DNA from: Roseovarius nanhaiticus
Lineage (GTDB): Bacteria > Pseudomonadota > Alphaproteobacteria > Rhodobacterales > Rhodobacteraceae
Reading direction: 5' to 3'
Assembly (NCBI RefSeq): GCF_900156535.1
Contig: NZ_FTNV01000001.1
Location: 1,674,001 to 1,738,000 of the forward strand
Length of the DNA stretch: 64,000 nt
The position numbers and the translations under genes were made by a program. The notes beneath the pieces were generated by a model. The model saw nothing but the letters and a program-made list of their open reading frames with translations. It was not told where the DNA came from and ran no database searches. Below, piece by piece: positions 34,771 through 43,849 of this stretch. The first letter of the stretch is position 1. Every line of letters begins with the position of its first letter.

Positions 34771-35484
34771 ATGATCAAGGACAAGCATCCCTCGGGCGCG
34801 CCCTGGCGCAATTTCTATGGCCGGTTCAAGGGCAAGGCCCTGCGCAAAACGCAGGAGGCCGTGCTGGATGAGGATCTGGAGGGGCTGTCGCCGGGCGCCG
34901 TCGGTTGGGACGAGAATCCCGAGCGGCGCGCGCTGGATCTGGAGGCGCTCTTTGGCGGGCGTGATCTGTGGCTGGAAATCGGCTTTGGCGGTGGTGAGCA
35001 CTTGGTGCATATCGCGGCGGAGGCGCCGGATGTCGGGCTGATCGGATGCGAGCCTTACCTGAATGGCGTCGCGATGCTGCTGACCAAGCTGCGCAAGACG
35101 CCGCGCCCGAATGTCCGTGTGCATCCGGGCGATGCGCGCGATCTTTTTGATGTGCTGCCGGAGGGCTCGGTCGGGCGGGCCTACCTGCTTTATCCCGATC
35201 CCTGGCCCAAGGCGCGGCACCATCGCCGCCGCTTCGTCACCGAGGAGCATCTGGCGCCTTTGGCGCGCGCGATGCGTCCTGGCGCTGAACTGCGGGTGGC
35301 GACGGATATCGAGGATTACGTGCGCCAGACGCTCGAAGAGGTGCCGCGCTGCGGGTTCGAGTGGCTCGCCGAGGGGCCGCAGGACTGGCGGCAGCCCTGG
35401 GAGGGCTGGATTTCGACACGCTATGAGCAAAAGGCGCTGCGCGAGGGGCGCGTGCCTCATTACCTGCGCTTTCGGCGCGTTTGA
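34771..35484 (+). CDS. trmB: tRNA (guanine-N7-)-methyltransferase
   Basis: A 237-residue SAM-dependent enzyme that methylates G46 in the variable loop of tRNA. Motifs: SAM-binding LWLEIGFGGGEHLVH, the acidic end of motif II in IGCEPYLNGV, and the catalytic/substrate motif YPDPWPKARHHRRRF. The ATG at 34771 is the first that preserves the family N-terminus; the open frame extends further upstream through the intergenic region. It is convergent with argE (3 bp between stops). Confidence 0.95.
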   Translation: MIKDKHPSGAPWRNFYGRFKGKALRKTQEAVLDEDLEGLSPGAVGWDENPERRALDLEALFGGRDLWLEIGFGGGEHLVHIAAEAPDVGLIGCEPYLNGVAMLLTKLRKTPRPNVRVHPGDARDLFDVLPEGSVGRAYLLYPDPWPKARHHRRRFVTEEHLAPLARAMRPGAELRVATDIEDYVRQTLEEVPRCGFEWLAEGPQDWRQPWEGWISTRYEQKALREGRVPHYLRFRRV

Positions 35485-35487
35485 GGG

Positions 35488-36654
35488 TTAATAATCCCGC
35501 ATCTTGGTGCTGAGCCGGTCCAGCATCGTCAGGCATTGTGTCATCTGGTCCATCGTCACGAATTCATTCGCCTTGTGCGCCTGCTCGATCGAGCCGGGAC
35601 CGCACAGGATGGCGGACATGCCCATCGTCTGGAAAATGCCGGCCTCGGTGCCGAAGGGGACGACGTCGGCACCGTTCGCGCCGGTCAGCTCCATCATGAT
35701 GTCGCGTGCCTCGCTGACCTCCGCGGGGATCAGACCTTCGACCTCGCCGATCGTCTCGGTGGTGATCTCGGCCTCGGGGTACACGGCGCGCATCGCGGGC
35801 AGGAGGATGTCACTGCAATAATAGTGCAGATCGTCCTTCACGAGCATGAAATCCGAATGCTGCACGGGCCGCATTTCCCAATCGATCTGCGCGGTCGAAG
35901 GGATGACGTTATGCGCGACGCCGCCCACCAGCGCGCCGGTGTTGATCGTGGTCCATGGCGGGTCGAAGCGGCTATGGGCGGGTGCGCGGGCGCGCAGCGT
36001 GTCCTTGAGTGCCAGAAGGCGCGCCACGAAAAGGGCCGCATATTCCACCGCGTTGACGCCGCGATCGGGCCCCGAGCCATGTCCGGCGAGGCCGGAAAAG
36101 CGCGTCGTGTATTCGCAGCAGCCCTTGTGGCCTTCGATCACCCGCATCATCGTCGGCTCGCCGATCAGCGCGACGGCGGGTTTCAGGCCGCGCTCGGTCA
36201 GGACACGCGCCAGATCACGCGCGCCAACGCAGCCGGTCTCCTCGTCATAGGTGAAGGAAAAATGCAGCGGGCGGTTGCCGATGCGCTGCGCGAAAGTGGG
36301 CGCCATGGCGACGGCGGCGGCGATGAAGCCCTTCATGTCGCAGGCGCCGCGCCCGTAGAGCCGGCCATCCTGCTCGTGCATGGTGAAGGGGTCGGTAGCC
36401 CAGATCTGATCGGCTACGGGGACGACGTCGCTATGGCCGGACAGAACGATGCCGCCATCCCCCTCGGGGCCAAGCGTGGCGAAGAGGTTGGCTTTGCTTC
36501 CCGACGCATCCTGCATGATTTCGACCCGCGCGCCCGAAGCCTCGAGGCGAGTGGCAAGATAGCCAATCATCTCGAGGTTGCTATCGTGCGACACGGTGGG
36601 AAAGGCGATGAGCGAGCGCAGCAGAAACAGCGTATCTTCGATGGGCAGGGACAA
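35488..36654 (-). CDS. argE: Acetylornithine deacetylase (ArgE, M20 peptidase family)
   Basis: A 388-residue zinc-dependent amidohydrolase that removes acetate from N-acetylornithine in arginine synthesis. Metal and catalytic motifs include LSGHSDVVPV, RGACDMKGFIA, DEETGCVGA (catalytic Glu) and the C-terminal FGTEAGIFQTMG. I place the start at TTG 36654 (MSLPIEDTLFLLRSLIAF) because a TAGGA ribosome site lies about 10 bases upstream and homologues begin there; no in-frame ATG is close. Other M20 deacylases cannot be excluded, but the length and LIAFPTVS start fit ArgE. Confidence 0.85.
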   Translation of the reverse strand: MSLPIEDTLFLLRSLIAFPTVSHDSNLEMIGYLATRLEASGARVEIMQDASGSKANLFATLGPEGDGGIVLSGHSDVVPVADQIWATDPFTMHEQDGRLYGRGACDMKGFIAAAVAMAPTFAQRIGNRPLHFSFTYDEETGCVGARDLARVLTERGLKPAVALIGEPTMMRVIEGHKGCCEYTTRFSGLAGHGSGPDRGVNAVEYAALFVARLLALKDTLRARAPAHSRFDPPWTTINTGALVGGVAHNVIPSTAQIDWEMRPVQHSDFMLVKDDLHYYCSDILLPAMRAVYPEAEITTETIGEVEGLIPAEVSEARDIMMELTGANGADVVPFGTEAGIFQTMGMSAILCGPGSIEQAHKANEFVTMDQMTQCLTMLDRLSTKMRDY

Positions 36655-36978
36655 GGCGGCGCGTCCTATGCAGAGGGGTGTTTCAGGTCGGGCAGACCAC
36701 TGGGGTTCTGCTATATATTGATCTGTGCCACGCGGCGCTCCTTGTGCCAAGTGTGGCGTTTAGGACGCAAAACCCGGCCTGCCTGTTGCGAAAAGGCACT
36801 GAAAACGGGCTAGGGCGCCGTGAGGATGAAAAATTTACCACCTCTTGGAAAAACTCTGGCGACTATGGCCATATTTGGGTAATTATGCATCAAAACAAGG
36901 TTATTAGCTCGGAGCATACCGGGCGTAATTTATAAGCGGCGCAAAAAGCGTCGCACTTGAGGAAGAGTGGTGTTTTCA
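36655..36978. promoter_or_regulatory. Upstream region of the type I secretion adhesin locus
   Basis: About 320 bases, A/T-richer than average (for example 36820-36935), between divergent argE and the adhesin gene. It probably holds the adhesin promoter. An open 85-codon plus frame (36678-36935) has no ribosome site and is not considered real. A hairpin GCGGCGC-AAAAA-GCGTCGC at 36936-36954 sits just before the GAGGA ribosome site of the adhesin and could affect its translation. Confidence 0.5.
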
Positions 36979-39900
36979 ATGAGCGCGATTAATTTCGTCG
37001 CCCGCGGCTCTGCGGGCGCGTCCAACCATGGTACCGTTTCCGCCGACGGCGACAATTCGAGCATCGACGCCTCGGGTGGCGGCGAGATTTCCCTCAATCT
37101 TCGACAGAACGACATTCGCGGCTATGATCGCCTCGGCCGCGATCTGGAGATCACGCTGGCCGATGGCCGCGTCATCGTGCTGAGCAATTACTTCGATGGC
37201 GCCGAGACGCGCCTGTTCATCAGTGCCGATGGCTATCTCAATGAGGTGACGCTGACCGAGGACATGGATGGCGCGCTCTTCGCCCAGTACGGCCCAGCCG
37301 CCGAATGGGGCAAATGGAGCCCATCGGACGAGCTGATCTTTCTGGACGGCACAGAAGTGGCCAGCGCGGGCACGGGTGAGGAAGAAGCCTCGACCATGCT
37401 GGGCGCGGGCCTTCTGGGCCTTGGCGGCGCCTCTCTTTGGGGCGCGGGCGCTGCGGGCGCGGCGGTGGTCGCGGGCAGCACGCTTTTGGGTGATGACACG
37501 GGCGGCGGGATCGGTGGGGGCGGCGGTGGGCGCATTCCCCCGACCGTGGACCAGGACACCGACATTTCGCTGGGCGGCGACGGCGTCAACGGCACGAACA
37601 GCCCCATCGACATCAGCGGCACCGCCGAGCCTGGCGCGAAAGTCGAGGTTACCATCGGTGACAAGACCCAAGAGGCCATCTCGGGCGACAATGGCAAGTG
37701 GGACGTGACCTTCGAGGGCGATGATTTCCCCAAGGATGGCGAGCATGATGTCATCGTCAAGGTGACCGAACCCGACGGGACCGAGACCGTTCTGGACGGC
37801 CCGACCATCCTGATCGACACCATGCCTCCCGCGGCGGATATCACCGAAGGCACGGTTGCCACGGGCGATATCTTCAACGCGGATGATTTTGCCAATGGCG
37901 TGCAGATTTCCGGGACGGGCGAGGCGGGTGCGTCGCTGGTCGTGACCGTTGACGGCGTTGATCGCGAGACGACGGTGGCCCAGGACGGCAGCTGGAGCGT
38001 CACCTACGAGCCCGGCACGCTTGAGGGCGGCGAGCGCGTTGCAGATGTGACCATCGTGGCTTCGGATGCGGCGGGCAATACCTCGACCGTCACCGATGGC
38101 GTGCGGATCGACACGATTCCGAATGACGTGGCGATCGATCTGGACACCATCGAGGGCGACGGCACCGTCAACCTCGAGGAAAGCCGCAACGGCATCGACC
38201 TGACGGGCACAGCCACGGCGGGCGCAGAGGTCGTCGTGACCTTCAATGGTCAGACTCAGACCGTCACCGCCACCGATCAGGGCACCTGGACAGCCATCTT
38301 CGACGGAACGGGCCTGGCGCCGGGTCAGTATGACATGGATGTCACCGCAACCAGCACGGATGCGGCGGGCAACGTCAACAGCGCCACCGGCCAGATCCAT
38401 ATCGACACGCTGGTGCAGGATTCCGCGGTCACCAGCAAGTCGGGCGGCACCGATGGCGTGATCAACGCCGATGAGGCGCTGCAGGGTCTGACCGTGACCG
38501 GCACGGGCGAGCCGGGCATGCGCGTTGACGTGACGCTCGCGGGGCGGACGGTGCAAGGACAAGTGGCGAATGACGGCAGCTGGACGGCAACCTTCGCCGC
38601 CTCGCAGATCCCCACCGGCACGCGGATTGAGACGATGACAGCCGTGGCGACAGACGCCGCAGGCAATGAACAGATCATCACAGCGCCGGTCGAGATCGAC
38701 ACCGAGGCTGGGCTGCTGACGCTCAATTCCGACGCGATCGGCGGCAATGGCGTGATCAATTTCGACGAGGCGCGCGCCGGGGTGCTGGTCACCGGTCAGG
38801 CGCCCGAGGGCATGCTGGTCACGGTCGTTTTGGACGGTGTGCGCCACCAGGTCGCCGCGGGTCCGGGCAATGTCTGGCAGACCACATACCAGCAGCACGA
38901 GATAATGCAGGGCGAGCATACGCCCGTTGTCTGGGCCTCGATCACCGATGCGGCGGGCAATACCGCCCGCGTCGATGCGACGGTCCATGTCGACACGCAA
39001 GTGGACAACCTGAACCTGACACCGCCCAGCCTTGTCGTGGGCACCGACGGGGTGTCTGTCATCAACGGCGCTGTGGCGCGCTCGGGCTTCGATGTGACCG
39101 GCACGGTCGAGCCTGGCTCGGTCGTCACGGTCACCATCGACGGCGTAACGCGGCCTGCAGTGGTGAACGATGCCACCGGCACCTGGAGCACGCGTTTCGA
39201 GGGTGCCAGCATCCGGGGCGGGCAGTACGACGCGGATATCACGGTGAATGTCCAAGACGACGCGGGCAACGTCTCGCGCATCGACGACACGGTCAAGGTC
39301 GATACTTTCGTGGACGAGCTGACGCGCAACAACGACCAGTTCGGCGATGACACGGTCATCAACGCCGCCGAGGCGCGCGCGGGCGTGACCCTGACGGGCG
39401 AGGTCGAACCCGGCTCGACCGTGCAGGTCGATGTGCTGGGCCGCAGCTATAATGCGGTCGTCGCGGCCAACGGCGCCTGGACGCTCGACATCCCGGCGGC
39501 GCATATTCCGCAGGCGGATCAGACCTTTGACATGACCGTCACGGCCACCGATTCGGCGCGCAACGTCACCACCATCGACGATACGTTAACCATCGACACG
39601 CTTGTGCCGGACCACACTGATATCGTTGGCTATTTCCGCGAGGGTGGCGGCTATCGCTCGGTCACCATCAAGACGTCGGACGACAATATCGACATCTTCC
39701 GCGTGGGCCGCGACGGCAGCGTCAGCGAAGCGTCGGTCTATGAAAGCGCCGACGCCTTCCTTGGCGAGACGGACTATCATTTCCTGAATGCCTCGGGCAG
39801 GGCGGGTACGATCCCCGACGGCTCGCAGTTGATCATCGCGAACACCGATAATGCAGGCAACAGCGTGGGCACCTACGTCGTGCTGGACGAGACGGCGACG

Positions 39901-40188
39901 GATATCGTGAATATCTCGAATCCAAACCTGAAGGGCCTGCAGATCGAAGCGATCGACCTCAGTTTCGGCGATCAGAGCAAGCTGACGCTGACCGAGGATA
40001 TCGTGACGGGCCTGTCGGACAATAGCGACACCCTGGTCGTGCATGGCGGTGGGGATGACCGCGTCACCATGCTGGGCGCCACACGGGGCGGCACGGCGAT
40101 GGTCGATGGCAACACACATACGATCTACACGCTGGGCGACAGCGCGCAGGTGCTGATCGACGACGACATCACCAACGTGGTGATCTGA
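36979..40188 (+). CDS. BapA/LapA-like type I secreted adhesin with seven Ig-like repeats
   Basis: A 1069-residue acidic surface protein. Residues 1-140 match the BapA N-terminal prefix domain (ISLNLRQNDIRGYDRLGRDL). A Gly/Ala-rich spacer (about 143-185) follows. Seven tandem bacterial Ig-like repeats of about 98 residues span 190-877, each ending in a DAAGN...VxIDT-type strand. The C-terminal 190 residues include DTLVVHGGGDDRVTM and end DDDITNVVI, the usual uncleaved type I secretion region. No Sec signal is present. The ATG at 36979 is chosen by homology; two GTG codons at 36967/36970 are closer to GAGGA. The TolC, ABC and HlyD genes follow, forming its exporter. Likely role: surface attachment and biofilm. 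Confidence 0.88.
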   Translation: MSAINFVARGSAGASNHGTVSADGDNSSIDASGGGEISLNLRQNDIRGYDRLGRDLEITLADGRVIVLSNYFDGAETRLFISADGYLNEVTLTEDMDGALFAQYGPAAEWGKWSPSDELIFLDGTEVASAGTGEEEASTMLGAGLLGLGGASLWGAGAAGAAVVAGSTLLGDDTGGGIGGGGGGRIPPTVDQDTDISLGGDGVNGTNSPIDISGTAEPGAKVEVTIGDKTQEAISGDNGKWDVTFEGDDFPKDGEHDVIVKVTEPDGTETVLDGPTILIDTMPPAADITEGTVATGDIFNADDFANGVQISGTGEAGASLVVTVDGVDRETTVAQDGSWSVTYEPGTLEGGERVADVTIVASDAAGNTSTVTDGVRIDTIPNDVAIDLDTIEGDGTVNLEESRNGIDLTGTATAGAEVVVTFNGQTQTVTATDQGTWTAIFDGTGLAPGQYDMDVTATSTDAAGNVNSATGQIHIDTLVQDSAVTSKSGGTDGVINADEALQGLTVTGTGEPGMRVDVTLAGRTVQGQVANDGSWTATFAASQIPTGTRIETMTAVATDAAGNEQIITAPVEIDTEAGLLTLNSDAIGGNGVINFDEARAGVLVTGQAPEGMLVTVVLDGVRHQVAAGPGNVWQTTYQQHEIMQGEHTPVVWASITDAAGNTARVDATVHVDTQVDNLNLTPPSLVVGTDGVSVINGAVARSGFDVTGTVEPGSVVTVTIDGVTRPAVVNDATGTWSTRFEGASIRGGQYDADITVNVQDDAGNVSRIDDTVKVDTFVDELTRNNDQFGDDTVINAAEARAGVTLTGEVEPGSTVQVDVLGRSYNAVVAANGAWTLDIPAAHIPQADQTFDMTVTATDSARNVTTIDDTLTIDTLVPDHTDIVGYFREGGGYRSVTIKTSDDNIDIFRVGRDGSVSEASVYESADAFLGETDYHFLNASGRAGTIPDGSQLIIANTDNAGNSVGTYVVLDETATDIVNISNPNLKGLQIEAIDLSFGDQSKLTLTEDIVTGLSDNSDTLVVHGGGDDRVTMLGATRGGTAMVDGNTHTIYTLGDSAQVLIDDDITNVVI

Positions 40189-40292
40189 GGCGAGGACACG
40201 ATACGCACATGCGGCGCGCGGGATCTCTCGCCGCGCTGCATGAGAGAAAGGTGGCGGACAAACGCGCACCGAAGGGCAAGGCGGACGGACGC

Positions 40293-41633
40293 ATGGGGAT
40301 CAAGGGCAGGCACAGGCAGCACGCGGCGCGGCGCGCCGGCGGCATGCGCCGTGCAGCCTTGCTCGGCGCCTGCACCCTGGCGCTGGGCGGTTGCCTCGCC
40401 CAAGGCGGCGGGAACGACGTCTCGCGCCTCGCCTCCGGCCCCGCTGGTACGTCCGAGCTGTCCCCGGCGCAGCGCGAGGCGGCGGCATCGCCGGTCATCA
40501 CCGCGCTGCAATCCCGGCGCAGCCTGCTGCCCCCCGGCAGCGCCTATAGCGCCGTTTCAGACGCCGTTCTGGCCGCCAACAGCCGCACCGCCGAGGCCGA
40601 ATTGCGCGCCGCGCGCCTGCGCGCCAGCGCCGCCTCCAAGAATTGGCTGCCGCAGATCGGGCCCAGCATCTCGCTCACCAGTCTCAGCGATGTGGTCGCG
40701 AATATCGTGCTGGAGCAGGTCCTGTTAGATCATGGCCGCCTCAAGGCCGAGCGCGCCTTTGCCAAAGCCGATGTCGAGGTGGCGGCCGTCGATCTGGCGG
40801 ACGACACCAACGCGCGCGTCTTTACCGCGCTGACGCTCTACCTGGATGCGGCGCAAGCGCGCGAGCGCGCGGCGCTCGACACCCGCACCCTGAGCGACAT
40901 GGGTCATTTCAACTGGATCATGCAGGAGCGTGTGGCGGGCGGGGTTTCGGACCGCTCGGATCTGAGCGTTCTCGATCAGAAACTGGGCGAGATCCGCCTC
41001 AGTCTGACCTCCGCGCAGGAGGCCGAGCGCACGGCATTGGCCGAGCTGAACGCCATGGCCGCGACCCCGCTGGACGGCGTCACCGGCCTGACCAATCTGC
41101 CGCCCATACCCAAAGGCCCACGCGCCCTGTCGGTCCTGCGCGCGATCGCCGAGGAGGATCGCAGCGTCGCCGAGGCGCGAACCGAGCGCGCGGGCCTTCT
41201 GCCGGGGCTGACCGCCAACGGCACCGTGGGCAGCGACAATGACGGCGGCATCAATCTGGGCGGGGGCCTTCTGGGCCTTGGCACCGGCGACAGCCTGCGC
41301 GCCATCGAAATGCAAAAGGACGCCGCCGCGCGCCAGACCGCTCAGGCCGAGGAAGACGCCGCGCGCACCCTGCGCCGGTTGGAACAGCAGATCATCGCGC
41401 TTGAACGTCAGGCGGATGAGGCCGCAGCGCTGGCCGCGCAGGCGCGCACCAATCTGGACCTTTTTCAAGAACAATATGACGGCGGCCAACGCCAGGTCAT
41501 GGATGTCGTCGGCGTCTACGAGACCTTCGCCGCGCGCCAGCAATCCGCGCTGGACCGCAAGTATGAGCTGGCCCGCGCGCGCCTCCAATCGGCGCGCCTT
41601 CTGGGCCTTCTGGCAGACGGGAGCCGGATTTGA
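40293..41633 (+). CDS. TolC-family outer-membrane efflux lipoprotein of the adhesin secretion system
   Basis: A protein of about 446 residues with lipobox LGGC in a hydrophobic leader (LLGACTLALGGC) and the long alpha-helical repeats of outer-membrane factors (for example RTAEAELRAARLRASAASKN; ARTLRRLEQQIIALERQADE). It forms the trimeric outer-membrane duct for the type I exporter. Start choice is uncertain: ATG 40209, 40293 and 40344 are in frame, and none has a strong ribosome site; 40293 gives a basic leader of moderate length. Its stop overlaps the ABC transporter start (TTGA). Confidence 0.85.
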   Translation: MGIKGRHRQHAARRAGGMRRAALLGACTLALGGCLAQGGGNDVSRLASGPAGTSELSPAQREAAASPVITALQSRRSLLPPGSAYSAVSDAVLAANSRTAEAELRAARLRASAASKNWLPQIGPSISLTSLSDVVANIVLEQVLLDHGRLKAERAFAKADVEVAAVDLADDTNARVFTALTLYLDAAQARERAALDTRTLSDMGHFNWIMQERVAGGVSDRSDLSVLDQKLGEIRLSLTSAQEAERTALAELNAMAATPLDGVTGLTNLPPIPKGPRALSVLRAIAEEDRSVAEARTERAGLLPGLTANGTVGSDNDGGINLGGGLLGLGTGDSLRAIEMQKDAAARQTAQAEEDAARTLRRLEQQIIALERQADEAAALAAQARTNLDLFQEQYDGGQRQVMDVVGVYETFAARQQSALDRKYELARARLQSARLLGLLADGSRI

Positions 41634-43849
41634 CCAAGGCCCCCGTTTCCCTGACCATCACCAGCGGAACCGCGCGCAATTCAGGCAACGCCCCTCCAGC
41701 CCTTGTCGCCAACGCCCCGCGCGAGGCCAAGCCCGTCGATGACCGTGCCGCCGTCCGCGCCAAGCTGGCCGCAACCTACGCCGCATTCCTGGGCGTGCAG
41801 ATCGACGCGCGCGATGTGCTCGAGGCGATGCAGCGGCGCGCCGATGGCACAAGCGGCGCGGTCCAGCCGCGGGCGCTGGCCGATGGCATGGCCGCCTGTG
41901 ACATGCTGACCGAGGTGGCAACGGTCCCCAACATGACCGGCGATCACTGGCCGGCCCTTGCGCAGATGACCAGCGGCCAGTTCCTTTTGGTACTGTCTCA
42001 GCACGGGGGAACGCTGATCATCTACGACACCACGTGCCCCGACAACCGCGCCGAGGTGCCCGTGGCCGAGTTCGAGCCTTATTTCACCGGCATCGTCGTG
42101 CGCGCCGACGCGCCCGTCGAGGCGCTGTCGCGCGCTCATGTGGCGCCGGAAAAGGCGCCTCATTGGTTTTGGGGCCAGTTCCGCGCGTTTCGCCGCCATT
42201 TTGCCGAGATCGCGCTGGGATCCTTTGTCGCCAATATCCTTGCCGTCGCGGTCGCGCTTTTCAGCTTGCAGGTCTATGACCGCGTGATCCCGCATCAATC
42301 CGAGGCGACGCTGTGGATGCTGGCCTTCGGCGCGATCCTCGCCCTCTTGATGGAATCGTTCCTGAAAATCGCGCGCGCGCGCCTGATGGACGGGGCCGGA
42401 CGCCAAATCGAGGTGGGCGTTCAGAGCCTCCTGATGGACCGCATCCTTGGCATGCGATCGGACCGGGCCAGCCGTGCGCCCTCGCAACTCTTCAGCTCAA
42501 TGCGCGAATTCAGCTCGGTGCGCGAATTCTTCACCGCCTCGACCGTGGGCACCATCGCGGACATCCCGTTCCTCTTCGTGTTCCTGCTGCTGGTCGCGTC
42601 CATCGCGGGCAATGTCGTCTGGGTGCTGGTCATCGGCGGCATCGTCATGGTCGTGCCGGGTTTTTTCCTGCAGAAAAAGATGATCCGCCTCACGCAGGAA
42701 ACCCAAGGCGCGGGTGCCAAATCCTCGCGCCTGCTCCATGAGGCGGTGTTTGAGCTGGACACGCTCAAGACGCAGCGCGCCGAGGATCGCTTTCGCCGCA
42801 CATGGACCGAGCTGACGACGCTGAGCGCGCTCAAATCCTCGGATCAGCGCAAGCTGGCCTCTGTCCTCACCTTCTGGAGCCAGGGCGTCCAGCAGGCCAC
42901 CTATATCGCGGCGATCATCACCTGCACCTACCTCGTCTTTGCCGGGCAGTTCACCGTCGGGTCGATCATCGCGGTCAGCATCCTGACCTCGCGCACGCTG
43001 GCCCCGCTGACGCAGATCGCGGGCACGATGGCGCGCTGGGGCAACGTCAAATCCGCACTCGACGGGCTGGATGCCATCGCCGATGCGCCGCAGGACCGCA
43101 GCAATGATCGCAGCTATCTGCGCCGCGAAGAGATCAACGGGGCCTTCGAGCTGCGCGAGGTGCAATTCGCCTATGACGAGGAGGGCGCGCCGACGCTGGA
43201 TATCCCCGGCATTCAGCTTAACCCCGGTCAGGCGGTCGCGGTCCTTGGCACCAATGGCTCGGGCAAGTCGACCCTGCTCAAGCTTCTCTCGGGCCTCTAT
43301 CCGCCGTCGAAGGGGCGCATCCTTCTGGACGGCACCGACATGAGCCAGATCGAGCCGCGCGATATCCGCCGCGGCATCGGCTATCTGGGGCAGGACGTGC
43401 GCCTCTTCACCGGCACGCTTCGCGAGAACCTGAACCTCAACCTGCTGGAGCGCGACGACGCCCGCCTGATGCAGGCGCTGGATTTCGCGGGCCTCGGCCC
43501 GTTCGTGCGCGGCCATCCCAAGGGGCTGGACGTCGAGATCCTCGACGGCGGCGGCGGCCTCAGCCAGGGGCAGCGGCAGTCCATCGGCTGGGCGCGCCTG
43601 TGGCTGCAGAACCCGCGCGTGTGCCTTCTGGACGAGCCGACTGCGGCGCTGGACCAGACGCTGGAGCGCACGCTGGTCAGCCGGCTGGAGACATGGCTGC
43701 AGGGGCGCACCGCGGTCATCGCCACGCACCGCATGCCGATCCTGAAACTGACCACGCGCACGCTGATCCTGCAGAACGGGCGCATGGCGGTGGACGGCCC
43801 GCGCGATCAGGTTCTGGCCCATCTTGCCGCCGCGCAGGAGGGCACGTAA
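41630..43849 (+). CDS. Type I secretion ABC transporter/ATPase (LapB-like)
   Basis: A 739-residue fused permease-ATPase. The N-terminal 150 residues form a C39-peptidase-like domain that lacks the catalytic Cys and so only binds substrate, as in LapB/HlyB-like transporters. Six membrane helices follow (about 190-480, for example IPFLFVFLLLVASIAGNVVW). The ATPase has Walker A GTNGSGKST (about 540), signature LSQGQRQS (about 643) and Walker B VCLLDEPT (about 663). The start TTG overlaps the TolC stop. It powers export of the upstream adhesin. Confidence 0.92.
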   Translation: MTKAPVSLTITSGTARNSGNAPPALVANAPREAKPVDDRAAVRAKLAATYAAFLGVQIDARDVLEAMQRRADGTSGAVQPRALADGMAACDMLTEVATVPNMTGDHWPALAQMTSGQFLLVLSQHGGTLIIYDTTCPDNRAEVPVAEFEPYFTGIVVRADAPVEALSRAHVAPEKAPHWFWGQFRAFRRHFAEIALGSFVANILAVAVALFSLQVYDRVIPHQSEATLWMLAFGAILALLMESFLKIARARLMDGAGRQIEVGVQSLLMDRILGMRSDRASRAPSQLFSSMREFSSVREFFTASTVGTIADIPFLFVFLLLVASIAGNVVWVLVIGGIVMVVPGFFLQKKMIRLTQETQGAGAKSSRLLHEAVFELDTLKTQRAEDRFRRTWTELTTLSALKSSDQRKLASVLTFWSQGVQQATYIAAIITCTYLVFAGQFTVGSIIAVSILTSRTLAPLTQIAGTMARWGNVKSALDGLDAIADAPQDRSNDRSYLRREEINGAFELREVQFAYDEEGAPTLDIPGIQLNPGQAVAVLGTNGSGKSTLLKLLSGLYPPSKGRILLDGTDMSQIEPRDIRRGIGYLGQDVRLFTGTLRENLNLNLLERDDARLMQALDFAGLGPFVRGHPKGLDVEILDGGGGLSQGQRQSIGWARLWLQNPRVCLLDEPTAALDQTLERTLVSRLETWLQGRTAVIATHRMPILKLTTRTLILQNGRMAVDGPRDQVLAHLAAAQEGT

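Noticed and set aside
36678..36935. 85-codon plus frame upstream of the adhesin
   Set aside because: No ribosome site, A/T-rich promoter-like DNA, and no recognisable protein features.
36976..39504. Very long open frame (842 codons) on the minus strand
   Set aside because: It is entirely antisense to the Ig-repeat adhesin and arises from its biased codons; the peptide has no domain and no ribosome site.
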